In this document: piece after piece, positions 7,865 to 16,512 of the stretch
Layout of the letters: the number at the start of each line of letters is the position of its first letter
Numbering within the stretch: position 1 is the first letter of the stretch
Assembly (NCBI GenBank): GCA_038182865.1
Contig: CP116226.1
Coordinates: 3,224,001-3,288,000, forward strand
DNA length: 64,000 nucleotides
From: Microbacterium enclense
GTDB lineage: Bacteria; Actinomycetota; Actinomycetes; Actinomycetales; Microbacteriaceae
Direction of reading: 5' to 3'
Made by a program: the position numbers and the translations under genes
Notes under the pieces: model-generated
Database searches by the model: none
Seen by the model: only the letters and a program-made list of their open reading frames with translations
What the model was told of the DNA's origin: nothing

Positions 7865-9325
7865 GTGACCCAGGCCGATTTCGTCGTCGTCGCCAACCGC
7901 CTTCCCGTCGACCGCACCCCCGACGGTGAGGGGTGGAGGCGTTCCCCCGGCGGTCTCGTGACCGCTTTGGAGCCCGTCATGCGTCGTGCCGACGGCGCGT
8001 GGGTCGGATGGGCCGGTCAGCCCGACGTCGAACTCGATCCCTTCGAGTTCGACGGCACGCACCTCGTTCCGGTGGTGCTGTCGGCCGCAGACGTGCAGAA
8101 CTACTACGAGGGGTTCTCGAACGACACGATCTGGCCGCTCTACCACGACGTGATCGCCGCGCCCACGTACAAGCGGGCCTGGTGGGACGCGTACGTCCGC
8201 GTGAACCGCCGGTTCGCCGAGGCAGCCGCCGCGGTGGCCGCCGAGAACGCCATCGTGTGGGTGCAGGACTATCAACTGCAGCTCGTTCCCAAGCTGTTGC
8301 GCGAACTGCGCCCCGACCTGACGATCGGCTACTTCCACCACATCCCGTTCCCGGCGTACGGGCTGTACTCGCAGCTTCCCTGGCGCAAACAGGTACTCGA
8401 AGGACTCCTCGGTGCCGATGTCATCGGATTCCAGCGCGTGGCCGACGCCGGCAACTTCGCCCGCGCTGTCCGGCGCCAGCTGCGCTTCGAGACCAAGGCC
8501 AGCGGCATCCTGGTGCCCGACGGCGAGAGCGGCACGCGCGTCGCCCTCGCGAAGGCGTTCCCGATCTCGATCGACGCCGAGTCGTACATCGAGCTCGCGC
8601 AGAAGCCCGAGATCCAGCAGCGTGCGAAGGAGATCCGCGAGGGCCTCGGGAACCCCCGAAAGATCCTCCTCGGCGTCGACAGGCTCGACTACACCAAGGG
8701 CATTCGCCACCGCCTCAAGGCGTGGGGCGAGCTCCTCGAAGACGGCCGGGCGTCGGTGGAGGACGCCACCCTCGTGCAGGTCGCGAGCCCCAGCCGCGAG
8801 CGCGTCGACGCCTACGTCCAGCTGCGCGACGAGATCGAGATGACGGTGGGGCGCATCAACGGCGACCACGACACGACCACGCACACCGCGATCCGGTATC
8901 TGCACCAGTCATACCCGCGCGAGGAGATGGTGGCGCTCTTCCTCGCGGCGGACGTCATGCTCGTCACGGCTCTGCGCGACGGCATGAACCTCGTGGCCAA
9001 GGAGTACGTCGCCAGCCGCATCGACAACCGCGGCGTGCTCGTGCTGAGCGAGTTCGCCGGAGCCGCCGACGAGATGGGCAGCGCGCTGCTCATCAATCCG
9101 CATGACATCGACGGGCTGAAGGACGCCGTCATGCGGGCCATCGACATGCCCGCCGCCGAGCAGGGACGGCGGATGCGGAGTATGCGCAAGAAGGTGCGGG
9201 ATCATGACGTCGAGGATTGGTCGCGTGAGTTCCTCCAGGCCCTGTCGACCTTCCACGACACCGCGTCGAGCGCGCGCGCTGCGGCAGAAGTCGACGCCGC
9301 CTCCACGGGGGAGGACGCCGAATGA
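7865..9325 (+). CDS. otsA: Alpha,alpha-trehalose-6-phosphate synthase
   Basis: A 486-residue GT20 glycosyltransferase that joins UDP-glucose (or another NDP-glucose) to glucose-6-phosphate. Visible landmarks are VVVANRLPV at the N-terminus, RRSPGGLVTAL (glucose-6-phosphate loop), VWVQDYQLQL, GYFHHIPFP, GVDRLDYTKGI (phosphate/NDP binding) and LRDGMNLVAKEY in the C-terminal lobe. GTG start with GAGGAGG 4-5 nt upstream; a TAGCCT -10 box lies at 7835-7840. It overlaps otsB by 4 bp, giving the two-step trehalose (osmoprotectant) pathway. Confidence 0.97.
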   Translation: MTQADFVVVANRLPVDRTPDGEGWRRSPGGLVTALEPVMRRADGAWVGWAGQPDVELDPFEFDGTHLVPVVLSAADVQNYYEGFSNDTIWPLYHDVIAAPTYKRAWWDAYVRVNRRFAEAAAAVAAENAIVWVQDYQLQLVPKLLRELRPDLTIGYFHHIPFPAYGLYSQLPWRKQVLEGLLGADVIGFQRVADAGNFARAVRRQLRFETKASGILVPDGESGTRVALAKAFPISIDAESYIELAQKPEIQQRAKEIREGLGNPRKILLGVDRLDYTKGIRHRLKAWGELLEDGRASVEDATLVQVASPSRERVDAYVQLRDEIEMTVGRINGDHDTTTHTAIRYLHQSYPREEMVALFLAADVMLVTALRDGMNLVAKEYVASRIDNRGVLVLSEFAGAADEMGSALLINPHDIDGLKDAVMRAIDMPAAEQGRRMRSMRKKVRDHDVEDWSREFLQALSTFHDTASSARAAAEVDAASTGEDAE

Positions 9326-10101
9326 CCGCCGCCGACGCCACCATCGAGGCCGTCGCGACGACGGATCGGCTGCTGATCGCGCTCGACTTCGACGGAACGC
9401 TGTCGCCGCTCGTCGACGAACCGATGACAGCACGCATGACGCCGGGTGCCCGCGCGGTCCTGGACGACCTCGTCACCCTCCCGCGCACGGTCGTCGCCCT
9501 CGTATCGGGACGCTCGCTCGGACACCTCCGCGAGATCGCGGAGCACGACGACGATTCGCCGATCTGGCTCGCGGGGTCGCACGGAGCACAGTTCTGGGTT
9601 CCCGGGTCCGGAGTCGAGGCAGCCGGAGACGACGACGCCGACCTCGCGCTCCGCGATCGCCTCCAGGACGAGGTCGGTCGCCACACTGCCGACATGTCCG
9701 GCGTCTGGCTCGAGCCCAAGGAGTACGGCCTCGGTGTGCACACGCGCACAGCGGATGCCGACACCGCCCGCGCCGCGCGAGACTTCGCCGATCGGCTCGT
9801 CGCTGCGGAAGCACCCTCCTGGCGCCGGCGCACCGGGCACGACATCCTCGAGTTCTCGTTCCGTCACGAGGGGAAGGACTCCGCGGTCGCCCGGCTGCGC
9901 GAGCGGGTCCACGCCTCGGCGGTCATCTTCGCGGGCGACGACGTCACCGACGAGGACGCCCTCCGCTCTCTCGGGGTCGGTGATCTCGGCGTCCGAGTCG
10001 GCGGGGGAGAGACGTCGGCGACCTTACGCGTCGACGACATCGACGCGTTCGTCACCGTGCTGGAGGATGTCGCGCGGCTGCGTCGCGCGCACACCGATTA
10101 A
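9322..10101 (+). CDS. otsB: Trehalose-6-phosphate phosphatase
   Basis: A 259-residue HAD phosphatase that dephosphorylates trehalose-6-phosphate. HAD motif I is ALDFDGTLSPLV, motif II lies in TVVALVSGRSL, and motif III/IV is the lysine in FRHEGKDSAV plus FAGDDVTDEDAL. Length fits the short OtsB type. The ATGA overlap with otsA means translational coupling. Confidence 0.95.
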   Translation: MTAADATIEAVATTDRLLIALDFDGTLSPLVDEPMTARMTPGARAVLDDLVTLPRTVVALVSGRSLGHLREIAEHDDDSPIWLAGSHGAQFWVPGSGVEAAGDDDADLALRDRLQDEVGRHTADMSGVWLEPKEYGLGVHTRTADADTARAARDFADRLVAAEAPSWRRRTGHDILEFSFRHEGKDSAVARLRERVHASAVIFAGDDVTDEDALRSLGVGDLGVRVGGGETSATLRVDDIDAFVTVLEDVARLRRAHTD

Positions 10102-10148
10102 TCGACCGTTCATCGCCCGTGGCGCATCGGCGGGTCTCGCACGAGCAA

Positions 10149-10160
10149 TAGACTTCGAGG
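10149..10160 (+). promoter_or_regulatory. ilvD -10 element, leaderless start
   Basis: TAGACT (10149-10154) is followed by exactly 6 nt and then the ilvD ATG, so the first transcribed base should be the A of the start codon. No good -35 is visible, and no leader peptide or attenuator fits in the 59-bp gap after otsB. Confidence 0.5.
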
Positions 10161-11879
10161 ATGCCCGCACCGCAGAATCCGAACACCGGCGAGTTCGACA
10201 TCAAGCCCCGCAGTCGCGTCGTCACCGACGGCATCGAAGCCACCACCTCACGCGGAATGCTCCGCGCCGTCGGTATGGGCGACGAGGACTGGGACAAGCC
10301 CCAGATCGGCATCGCGTCGAGCTGGAACGAGATCACTCCCTGCAACCTCAGCCTCGACCGTCTCGCGCAGGGCGCGAAAGAGGGCGTGCACGCCGGCGGC
10401 GGGTACCCGCTGCAGTTCGGCACGATCTCCGTCTCCGACGGCATCTCGATGGGCCACGAGGGCATGCACTTCTCGCTCGTGTCGCGCGAGGTCATCGCCG
10501 ACAGCGTCGAGACCGTCATGATGGCGGAGCGCCTCGACGGGTCCGTGCTGCTCGCCGGCTGCGACAAGTCGATCCCGGGCATGCTCATGGCATCCGCTCG
10601 ACTGGATCTGTCGAGCGTGTTCCTCTACGCGGGCTCGATCGCCCCGGGCTGGGTCAAGCTCAGCGACGGAACCGAGAAGGACGTCACGATCATCGACTCG
10701 TTCGAGGCCGTCGGTGCGTGCCTCGCGGGCAAGATGAGCGAAGCCGACCTCAAGCGCATCGAGTGTGCGATCGCCCCCGGTGAAGGTGCGTGCGGTGGCA
10801 TGTACACCGCCAACACGATGGCCTCGGTCGCCGAGGCGCTCGGCCTCAGCCTCCCCGGCTCGGCTGCGCCGCCCTCTGCCGACCGCCGTCGCGACTACTT
10901 CGCGCACCGCTCGGGCGAGGCCGTCGTCAACCTTCTGCGCCAGGGCATCACGACGCGCGACATCCTCACCAAGGAGGCGTTCGAGAACGCCATCGCCCTC
11001 GCGATGGCCCTGGGCGGCTCGACCAACGTCGTGCTGCACCTTCTCGCCATCGCCAACGAGGCCGAGGTCGAGCTGAACCTCCACGACTTCAACCGCATCG
11101 GCGACCGCACGCCCCACGTCGCCGACATGAAGCCGTTCGGCAAGTACGTCATGAACGATGTCGACCGCCACGGTGGCATCCCGGTGATCATGAAGGCCAT
11201 GCTCGACGAGGGCCTGCTGCACGGTGACGCGCTCACCGTGACGGGCAAGACGCTCGCCGAGAATCTGGCCGACCTGAACCCCGACCCGATCGACGGCACG
11301 GTCATCCACTCGTTCGACAACCCCATCCACGCCACGGGCGGCATCACGATCCTCCACGGCTCGATGGCTCCCGAAGGTGCCGTGGTGAAGTCGGCCGGTT
11401 TCGACGGCAACGTCTTCGAGGGCCCCGCCCGCGTCTTCGAGCGCGAGCGCGCCGCGATGGACGCCCTCGAGGCGGGTGACATCGCTGCTGGCGACGTCGT
11501 CGTGATCCGCTACGAGGGTCCGAAGGGCGGCCCCGGTATGCGCGAGATGCTCGCCATCACCGCGGCCATCAAGGGCGCGGGGCTCGGAAAAGATGTACTA
11601 CTCTTGACGGACGGTCGATTCTCAGGCGGCACAACCGGCCTCTGCATCGGCCACATAGCTCCCGAAGCGGTGGACGCAGGTCCGATCGCCTTCGTGCGCG
11701 ATGGTGATCTGATACGGGTCGATATCGCCGCTCGCACTCTCGACTTGATCGTCGATGAGGCCGAGCTGAGTTCCCGCCGCGAAGGCTGGGAACCGCTTCC
11801 CCCGCGCTATACCCGTGGCGTTCTGGCCAAGTACTCCAAGCTCGTGCACTCCGCTGCGGAGGGCGCGGTCACGGGCTGA
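10161..11879 (+). CDS. ilvD: Dihydroxy-acid dehydratase
   Basis: A 572-residue IlvD/Edd enzyme of valine/isoleucine/leucine synthesis, converting dihydroxy-acids to 2-oxoacids. Fe-S cysteines are in AGCDKSIPG and EGACGGMYTANTM; GSTNVVLHLLAIA and the C-terminal TDGRFSGGTTGLCIGHI motif are intact. It heads the ilvD-ilvB-ilvN-ilvC cluster. Oddity: from about base 11586 to the end the codon use changes abruptly, with GGA, AAA, GTA, CTA, CGA, TCA, ACA and two ATA codons within a short stretch, codons that are nearly absent earlier in the gene; the protein itself stays conserved. Confidence 0.97.
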   Translation: MPAPQNPNTGEFDIKPRSRVVTDGIEATTSRGMLRAVGMGDEDWDKPQIGIASSWNEITPCNLSLDRLAQGAKEGVHAGGGYPLQFGTISVSDGISMGHEGMHFSLVSREVIADSVETVMMAERLDGSVLLAGCDKSIPGMLMASARLDLSSVFLYAGSIAPGWVKLSDGTEKDVTIIDSFEAVGACLAGKMSEADLKRIECAIAPGEGACGGMYTANTMASVAEALGLSLPGSAAPPSADRRRDYFAHRSGEAVVNLLRQGITTRDILTKEAFENAIALAMALGGSTNVVLHLLAIANEAEVELNLHDFNRIGDRTPHVADMKPFGKYVMNDVDRHGGIPVIMKAMLDEGLLHGDALTVTGKTLAENLADLNPDPIDGTVIHSFDNPIHATGGITILHGSMAPEGAVVKSAGFDGNVFEGPARVFERERAAMDALEAGDIAAGDVVVIRYEGPKGGPGMREMLAITAAIKGAGLGKDVLLLTDGRFSGGTTGLCIGHIAPEAVDAGPIAFVRDGDLIRVDIAARTLDLIVDEAELSSRREGWEPLPPRYTRGVLAKYSKLVHSAAEGAVTG

Positions 11880-11924
11880 CGGCCGTCCCCCTTCTCACCT
11901 TCTTACGGTTCTCGAGGTACTCCC

Positions 11925-13733
11925 ATGTCCATCGATTCCCCTACGGCGGCCGTGCCCCGGCCGCCCGCCCGCACCGCCCCGGCGCCCGTGATGACGGGCG
12001 CCCAGGCGGTCGTCCGCTCGCTCGACCTGCTCGGCGTCACCGACGTCTTCGGTCTCCCGGGCGGAGCGATCATGCCCGTGTACGACCCGCTCATGGATGA
12101 CGAGCACGTCCGCCACATCCTCGTCCGTCACGAGCAGGGCGCGGGCCACGCGGCCGAGGGCTACGCCGCGGCATCCGGCAAGGTCGGCGTCGCCATCGCG
12201 ACGTCGGGTCCCGGTGCCACCAACCTCGTCACCGCGATCGCCGACGCCTACATGGACTCGGTGCCGCTCGTGTGCATCACGGGGCAGGTGTTCTCGACCC
12301 TCATGGGCACCGATGCTTTCCAGGAGGCCGACATCGTCGGCATCACGATGCCCATCACCAAGCACTCGTTCCTCGTGAAGACCCCCGAAGACATCCCGGG
12401 TGCCATCGCGGCGGCCTTCGAGATCGCGTCGACCGGGCGTCCCGGTCCCGTTCTCGTCGACATCACGAAGGACGCGCAGCAGGCCGAAGCACCGTTCGTC
12501 TGGCCGCCCAAGATCGACCTGCCCGGTTACCGCCCGGTGACCAAGGCGCACGGGAAGCAGATCCAGGCCGCGGCCCAGCTCCTCGCGACCGCCAAGAAGC
12601 CTGTGCTCTACGTCGGCGGTGGGGCGATCCGCTCGAACGCCTCGGCCGAACTGAAGGTGCTCGCGGAAGCCACGGGCGCTCCCGTGGTCACCACGCTCAT
12701 GGCGCGCGGGGCGTTCCCCGACTCGCACGAGCAGCACCTCGGCATGCCGGGCATGCACGGCACGGTTCCCGCCGTGCTGGCCCTGCAGGAGAGCGACCTC
12801 ATCGTGTCGCTCGGTGCGCGCTTCGACGATCGCGTCACCGGCAAGGCGGCGCTCTTCGCCCCGCACGCGCAGGTCGTGCACGTCGACATCGACCCGGCCG
12901 AGATCTCGAAGATCCGCACCGCCGACGTGCCGATCGTGGGCGACCTCCGCGAGGTGCTCATCGACCTGGATGCCGCTTTCCGCGCTGCGGACGCCGAGAA
13001 CCCGCACGACTACACGGAATGGTGGACCTACCTGAACGGCCTCCGCGAGGAGTTCCCGCTCGGCTACACGCCCACCACCGACGGTCTGCTCTCGCCCCAG
13101 CACGTCATCCAGCGCATCGGCGAGATGACCGGACCCGAGGGCGTCTACGCCTCGGGCGTCGGTCAGCATCAGATGTGGGCGGCGCAGTTCATCAAGTACG
13201 AGCGCCCCAACGCGTGGCTCAACTCCGGCGGGGCCGGCACCATGGGCTACGCGGTTCCCGCGGCGATGGGGGCCAAGGTCGCCCAGCCCGAGCGCGCGGT
13301 GTGGGCGATCGACGGTGACGGCTGCTTCCAGATGACCAACCAGGAGCTCGCGACCTGCGTCATCAACGACATCCCCATCAAGGTCGCGATCATCAACAAC
13401 TCCTCGCTCGGCATGGTGCGCCAATGGCAGACGTTGTTCTTCGACGGCCGCCACTCCAACACCGACCTGAACACGGGCCACGGCACGCGCCGCATCCCTG
13501 ATTTCGTGAAACTCGCCGAAGCGTACGGGTGCCTCGCGATCCGCGTCGAGAAGGAAGACGAGATCGACGCAGCCATCCAGCTCGCGCTCGACACGAACGA
13601 CCGTCCCGTCGTCATCGACTTCGTGGTGAGCGCCGACGCGATGGTGTGGCCGATGGTGCCGCAGGGTGTCAGCAACAGCTACGTCCAGTACGCGCGCGAT
13701 CACTCGCCCGCCTTCAACGAGCAGGAGGACTGA
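11925..13733 (+). CDS. ilvB: Acetolactate synthase, large (catalytic) subunit
   Basis: A 602-residue ThDP- and FAD-dependent enzyme condensing two pyruvates (or pyruvate and 2-oxobutyrate). The cofactor-activating Glu is in RHEQGAGHAAEGYA, the substrate-channel signature is in SGPGATNLVTAIADAY, and the ThDP/Mg motif runs from GDGCFQMTNQEL to IINN. The last residues (VWPMVPQGVS) match the catalytic-subunit C-terminus. It starts 45 bp after ilvD, and ilvN follows after a single base, as expected for the two subunits of the holoenzyme. Confidence 0.97.
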   Translation: MSIDSPTAAVPRPPARTAPAPVMTGAQAVVRSLDLLGVTDVFGLPGGAIMPVYDPLMDDEHVRHILVRHEQGAGHAAEGYAAASGKVGVAIATSGPGATNLVTAIADAYMDSVPLVCITGQVFSTLMGTDAFQEADIVGITMPITKHSFLVKTPEDIPGAIAAAFEIASTGRPGPVLVDITKDAQQAEAPFVWPPKIDLPGYRPVTKAHGKQIQAAAQLLATAKKPVLYVGGGAIRSNASAELKVLAEATGAPVVTTLMARGAFPDSHEQHLGMPGMHGTVPAVLALQESDLIVSLGARFDDRVTGKAALFAPHAQVVHVDIDPAEISKIRTADVPIVGDLREVLIDLDAAFRAADAENPHDYTEWWTYLNGLREEFPLGYTPTTDGLLSPQHVIQRIGEMTGPEGVYASGVGQHQMWAAQFIKYERPNAWLNSGGAGTMGYAVPAAMGAKVAQPERAVWAIDGDGCFQMTNQELATCVINDIPIKVAIINNSSLGMVRQWQTLFFDGRHSNTDLNTGHGTRRIPDFVKLAEAYGCLAIRVEKEDEIDAAIQLALDTNDRPVVIDFVVSADAMVWPMVPQGVSNSYVQYARDHSPAFNEQED

Positions 13734-13734
13734 G

Positions 13735-14244
13735 ATGTCTCGTCACGTTCTGAGCCTCCTCGTCGAGGACAAGCCGGGTCTGCTGACCCGCGTCGCCGGC
13801 CTCTTCGCCCGCCGTGGCTTCAACATCGAGTCGCTCGCCGTGGGTGTCACCGAGGTGCCGGGTCTCTCGCGTATCACGGTCGTCGTCGACGTCGAGGGCC
13901 TCCCGCTCGAGCAGGTGACGAAGCAGCTGAACAAGCTGATCAACGTCATCAAGATCGTCGAGCTCGACCCCGCGGCATCCGTTCAGCGTGAGCACGTGCT
14001 GGTGAAGGTGCGCGCCGACAACGCCACGCGGTCGAACGTGGTCGAGGTCGTGAACCTCTTCCGCGCTTCGGTCGTCGATTACGCGCCCGACGCGATGGTC
14101 ATCGAGATCACCGGCGACTCCGGCAAGGTCGGGGCGTTCCTCAAGGCGATCGAGCCTTTCGGCGTGAAAGAGCTCGCGCAGTCGGGTCTGCTCGCCGTCG
14201 GCCGCGGCGGCAAGAGCATCACCGAGCGCGTCCTGCGCGGCTGA
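13735..14244 (+). CDS. ilvN: Acetolactate synthase, small (regulatory) subunit
   Basis: A 169-residue regulatory subunit with an N-terminal ACT domain (HVLSLLVEDKPGLLTRVAGLF, then RRGFNIESLAVG) that binds valine for feedback inhibition, and a C-terminal ACT-like domain (REHVLVKVRADN onward). The start is 1 nt past the ilvB stop with GGAGGA 5 nt upstream. Confidence 0.96.
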   Translation: MSRHVLSLLVEDKPGLLTRVAGLFARRGFNIESLAVGVTEVPGLSRITVVVDVEGLPLEQVTKQLNKLINVIKIVELDPAASVQREHVLVKVRADNATRSNVVEVVNLFRASVVDYAPDAMVIEITGDSGKVGAFLKAIEPFGVKELAQSGLLAVGRGGKSITERVLRG

Positions 14245-14310
14245 ACACGTCGGTCCCTGAGCCCGGCGACGGGATCGACACCACCCAACCTCATACGTCC
14301 AACAACCCCC

Positions 14311-14335
14311 GGTCCCTTCGACAAGCTCAGGGACC
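14311..14335. repeat. Dispersed TTCGACAAGCTC-type palindromic repeat
   Basis: GGTCCCT (14311-14317) and AGGGACC (14329-14335) flank TCGACAAGCTC, forming a hairpin in the ilvN-ilvC gap. A related GGTCCCTGAGCC lies at 14252. Related copies occur near 25011, 52481 and 55184. Intergenic elements with this core are common in many high-GC bacteria; no function is assigned. Confidence 0.6.
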
Positions 14336-14357
14336 TGACTCAAGGAGAAACATCCTC

Positions 14358-15383
14358 ATGGCAGAGATCTTCTACGACGACGACGCCGACCTCTCGATCA
14401 TCCAGGCCAAGAAGGTCGCGATCGTCGGCTACGGCTCGCAGGGTCACGCGCACGCGCAGAACCTCCGCGACTCGGGTGTCGAGGTCGTCATCGCGCTCAA
14501 GGACGGCTCCAAGTCGACCGCCAAGGCGCAGGAAGACGGCTTCGACGTCAAGAACGTCGCCGACGCCGCCGAGTGGGCGGACCTCATCATGATCCTCGCG
14601 CCCGACCAGCACCAGCGCTCGATCTTCGCCGACTCGATCAAGGACAAGCTCACCGCGGGCAAGACCCTCGCCTTCGCGCACGGCTTCAACATCCGCTTCG
14701 GCTACATCGACGCTCCCGAGGGTGTCGACGTCATCCTGGTCGCGCCGAAGGCCCCCGGTCACACCGTTCGTCGCGAGTACGTCGCCGGCCGTGGCATCCC
14801 CGACATCATCGCCGTCGAGCGCGACGCGTCGGGCTCGGCCTGGGACACCGCGCTCTCGTACGCGAAGGCCATCGGCGGCACCCGTGCCGGCGTCATCAAG
14901 ACGACCTTCACCGAAGAGACCGAGACCGACCTGTTCGGTGAGCAGGCCGTGCTCTGCGGTGGCATGAGCCACCTCGTGCAGGCCGGCTTCGAGACTCTCG
15001 TCGAGGCGGGCTACCAGCCCCAGATCGCCTACTTCGAGGTGCTGCACGAGCTCAAGCTCATCGTCGACCTCATGTGGGAGGGCGGTATCGCCAAGCAGCG
15101 CTGGTCGATCTCCGACACCGCTGAGTACGGCGACTACGTCTCGGGCCCCCGCGTCATCTCATCCGACGTCAAGGAGAGCATGAAGGGCGTGCTCGCCGAC
15201 ATCCAGTCGGGTGCGTTCGCCGAGCGCTTCATCGCCGACCAGGACAACGGCGCCCCCGAGTTCCTCGAGCTCCGCGAGAAGGAGCAGGGCCACCCCATCG
15301 AGGCCACCGGCAAGGAGCTGCGCGGTCTGTTCGCGTGGAAGCAGCAGGACAGCGACTACGTCGAAGGCTCCGCCGCGCGCTGA
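14358..15383 (+). CDS. ilvC: Ketol-acid reductoisomerase (class I)
   Basis: A 341-residue enzyme performing alkyl migration and NADPH reduction of acetolactate. The Rossmann loop is VGYGSQGHAHAQNLRDSG; the Mg-binding region includes LFGEQAVLCGG and FEVLHELKLIVDL. Length marks the short class I form. It sits 113 bp after ilvN with AAGGAGA as ribosome-binding site, separated by a repeat element that may act as a processing or attenuation point, and is followed by a 10-bp terminator stem. Confidence 0.97.
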   Translation: MAEIFYDDDADLSIIQAKKVAIVGYGSQGHAHAQNLRDSGVEVVIALKDGSKSTAKAQEDGFDVKNVADAAEWADLIMILAPDQHQRSIFADSIKDKLTAGKTLAFAHGFNIRFGYIDAPEGVDVILVAPKAPGHTVRREYVAGRGIPDIIAVERDASGSAWDTALSYAKAIGGTRAGVIKTTFTEETETDLFGEQAVLCGGMSHLVQAGFETLVEAGYQPQIAYFEVLHELKLIVDLMWEGGIAKQRWSISDTAEYGDYVSGPRVISSDVKESMKGVLADIQSGAFAERFIADQDNGAPEFLELREKEQGHPIEATGKELRGLFAWKQQDSDYVEGSAAR

Positions 15384-15395
15384 GTCCGTCCGTAC

Positions 15396-15427
15396 GAACG
15401 CCCCGTGGCTCCGGCCGCGGGGCGTTC
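15396..15427 (+). terminator. Terminator after ilvC
   Basis: Perfect 10-bp stem GAACGCCCCG (15396-15405) / CGGGGCGTTC (15418-15427) with a 12-nt loop, 12 nt after the ilvC stop; closes the ilv cluster. Confidence 0.75.
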
Positions 15428-15509
15428 GCCATTCCCGCGCGGGCGCCGGGGCGCCGGCCGCATCGGCGGGGCGCGCACCCTGCCGCGGGAGCGCCGCTAC
15501 CGTGGGACC

Positions 15510-16013
15510 GTGAGCACACCGCGTGATGACGACGCCCTCTCCTGGGGCGGTGACGACGACCCGACCCTCGACGTGGGGGAGAAACGAGCGCGCGACCCCG
15601 AGCCCGGCGGGCCTGAGCCTCTCGTCCCCGAGGCCGCGGAGCCGTCGCCGGCTCCCGTGCGCGAGCCCGCGGCATCCACCTCTCCCGCGCAGGATGACAC
15701 CCCGGATGCCGCCGCCTCCGCGCCGCTCGGAAACGTCGGTCTCGTCGGTATCGGCATGGTGGCCGCAACTTTCCTTCTCTTCGCGCTCGGTTGGCTGGTC
15801 GCCGGCCGCCAGCTGCAGAGCCTCGGTATCCCGATCCCCGACGTCACCGTCATCGCCATGACCATCGGCGCCACCCTCGCGCCCATCGTGTGGTTCGTCG
15901 CCGTGCTCGTGTTGACGCGCTCGTGGCGCACGTGGCAGCGATTCCTGCTGCTCATCCTCGGAATCGTGCTTCTCGTTCCCTGGCCCTTGCTGTCGATGGC
16001 GGACCTCGCATGA
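15510..16013 (+). CDS. Membrane protein with acidic N-terminal tail, unknown function
   Basis: 167 residues. The first ~75 are hydrophilic, low-complexity, acidic and proline/alanine-rich; then three hydrophobic helices follow (GLVGIGMVAATFLLFALGWL, VIAMTIGATLAPIVWFVAVL, and FLLLILGIVLLVPWPLL). The GTG start lies 6 nt after a TACCGT -10 hexamer (15498-15503), so it is a probable leaderless transcript. It overlaps the next membrane gene by 4 bp (ATGA); the two products probably act together. No family recognised. Confidence 0.75.
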   Translation: MSTPRDDDALSWGGDDDPTLDVGEKRARDPEPGGPEPLVPEAAEPSPAPVREPAASTSPAQDDTPDAAASAPLGNVGLVGIGMVAATFLLFALGWLVAGRQLQSLGIPIPDVTVIAMTIGATLAPIVWFVAVLVLTRSWRTWQRFLLLILGIVLLVPWPLLSMADLA

Positions 16014-16345
16014 GCGCCGCCCGCACCCGCAGCCTGCCCACCTGGCTGATCGTCACGATCGCCGGGATCTTCGGCCTGCTCTACGCCTACATCGTGTGGA
16101 GCTCGGTCGCGCTGCTCGTCCTGCAAGTGAACGGCCCGCTGGGTCTGAACGGTCTGGGGTGGTTCGTGTACTTCCTGCCGATCGTGTTCCCGCTGCTCGC
16201 CTTCGGCGTCTCCTTCGGGATCGGCTGGCGTCGCAAGGCGGGAGAGTTCGCGATCGTCCTGCTGGCCGGCCTCACCCTGTCGGCCGCGTTCTGGCTCGCG
16301 ATCGTGGGCTACGGCACCACGTCCTACGGACTGTACGGGTCCTAG
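16010..16345 (+). CDS. Three-helix membrane protein, unknown function
   Basis: 111 residues with three predicted helices (LIVTIAGIFGLLYAYIVWSS, GWFVYFLPIVFPLLAFGVSF, FAIVLLAGLTLSAAFWLAIV) and a basic loop RRKAGE. Translationally coupled to the preceding membrane gene through ATGA. Conserved-looking codon use supports it as real; no function can be given. Confidence 0.75.
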   Translation: MSAARTRSLPTWLIVTIAGIFGLLYAYIVWSSVALLVLQVNGPLGLNGLGWFVYFLPIVFPLLAFGVSFGIGWRRKAGEFAIVLLAGLTLSAAFWLAIVGYGTTSYGLYGS

Positions 16346-16412
16346 GCCGCCCGTAGCCCGTCAGTCCGTTCCCGGCGGTGTCACACGGTCCGGCAGTCGT
16401 GCGCCTCCGCGC

Positions 16413-16418
16413 TAGGCT
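16413..16418 (+). promoter_or_regulatory. Probable serA -10 element
   Basis: TAGGCT sits 94 bp upstream of the serA start and implies a leader of about 88 nt. No riboswitch or leader peptide is recognisable in it. Confidence 0.4.
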
Positions 16419-16512
16419 GGCAGACGGCCCGCACGGGTCGCGCGCCCGGTTCGCGCCGGTGGTGCACGACGGTGCGCGTCAGACCCCCAGCACCGTTTCG
16501 AAGGACGCATCC

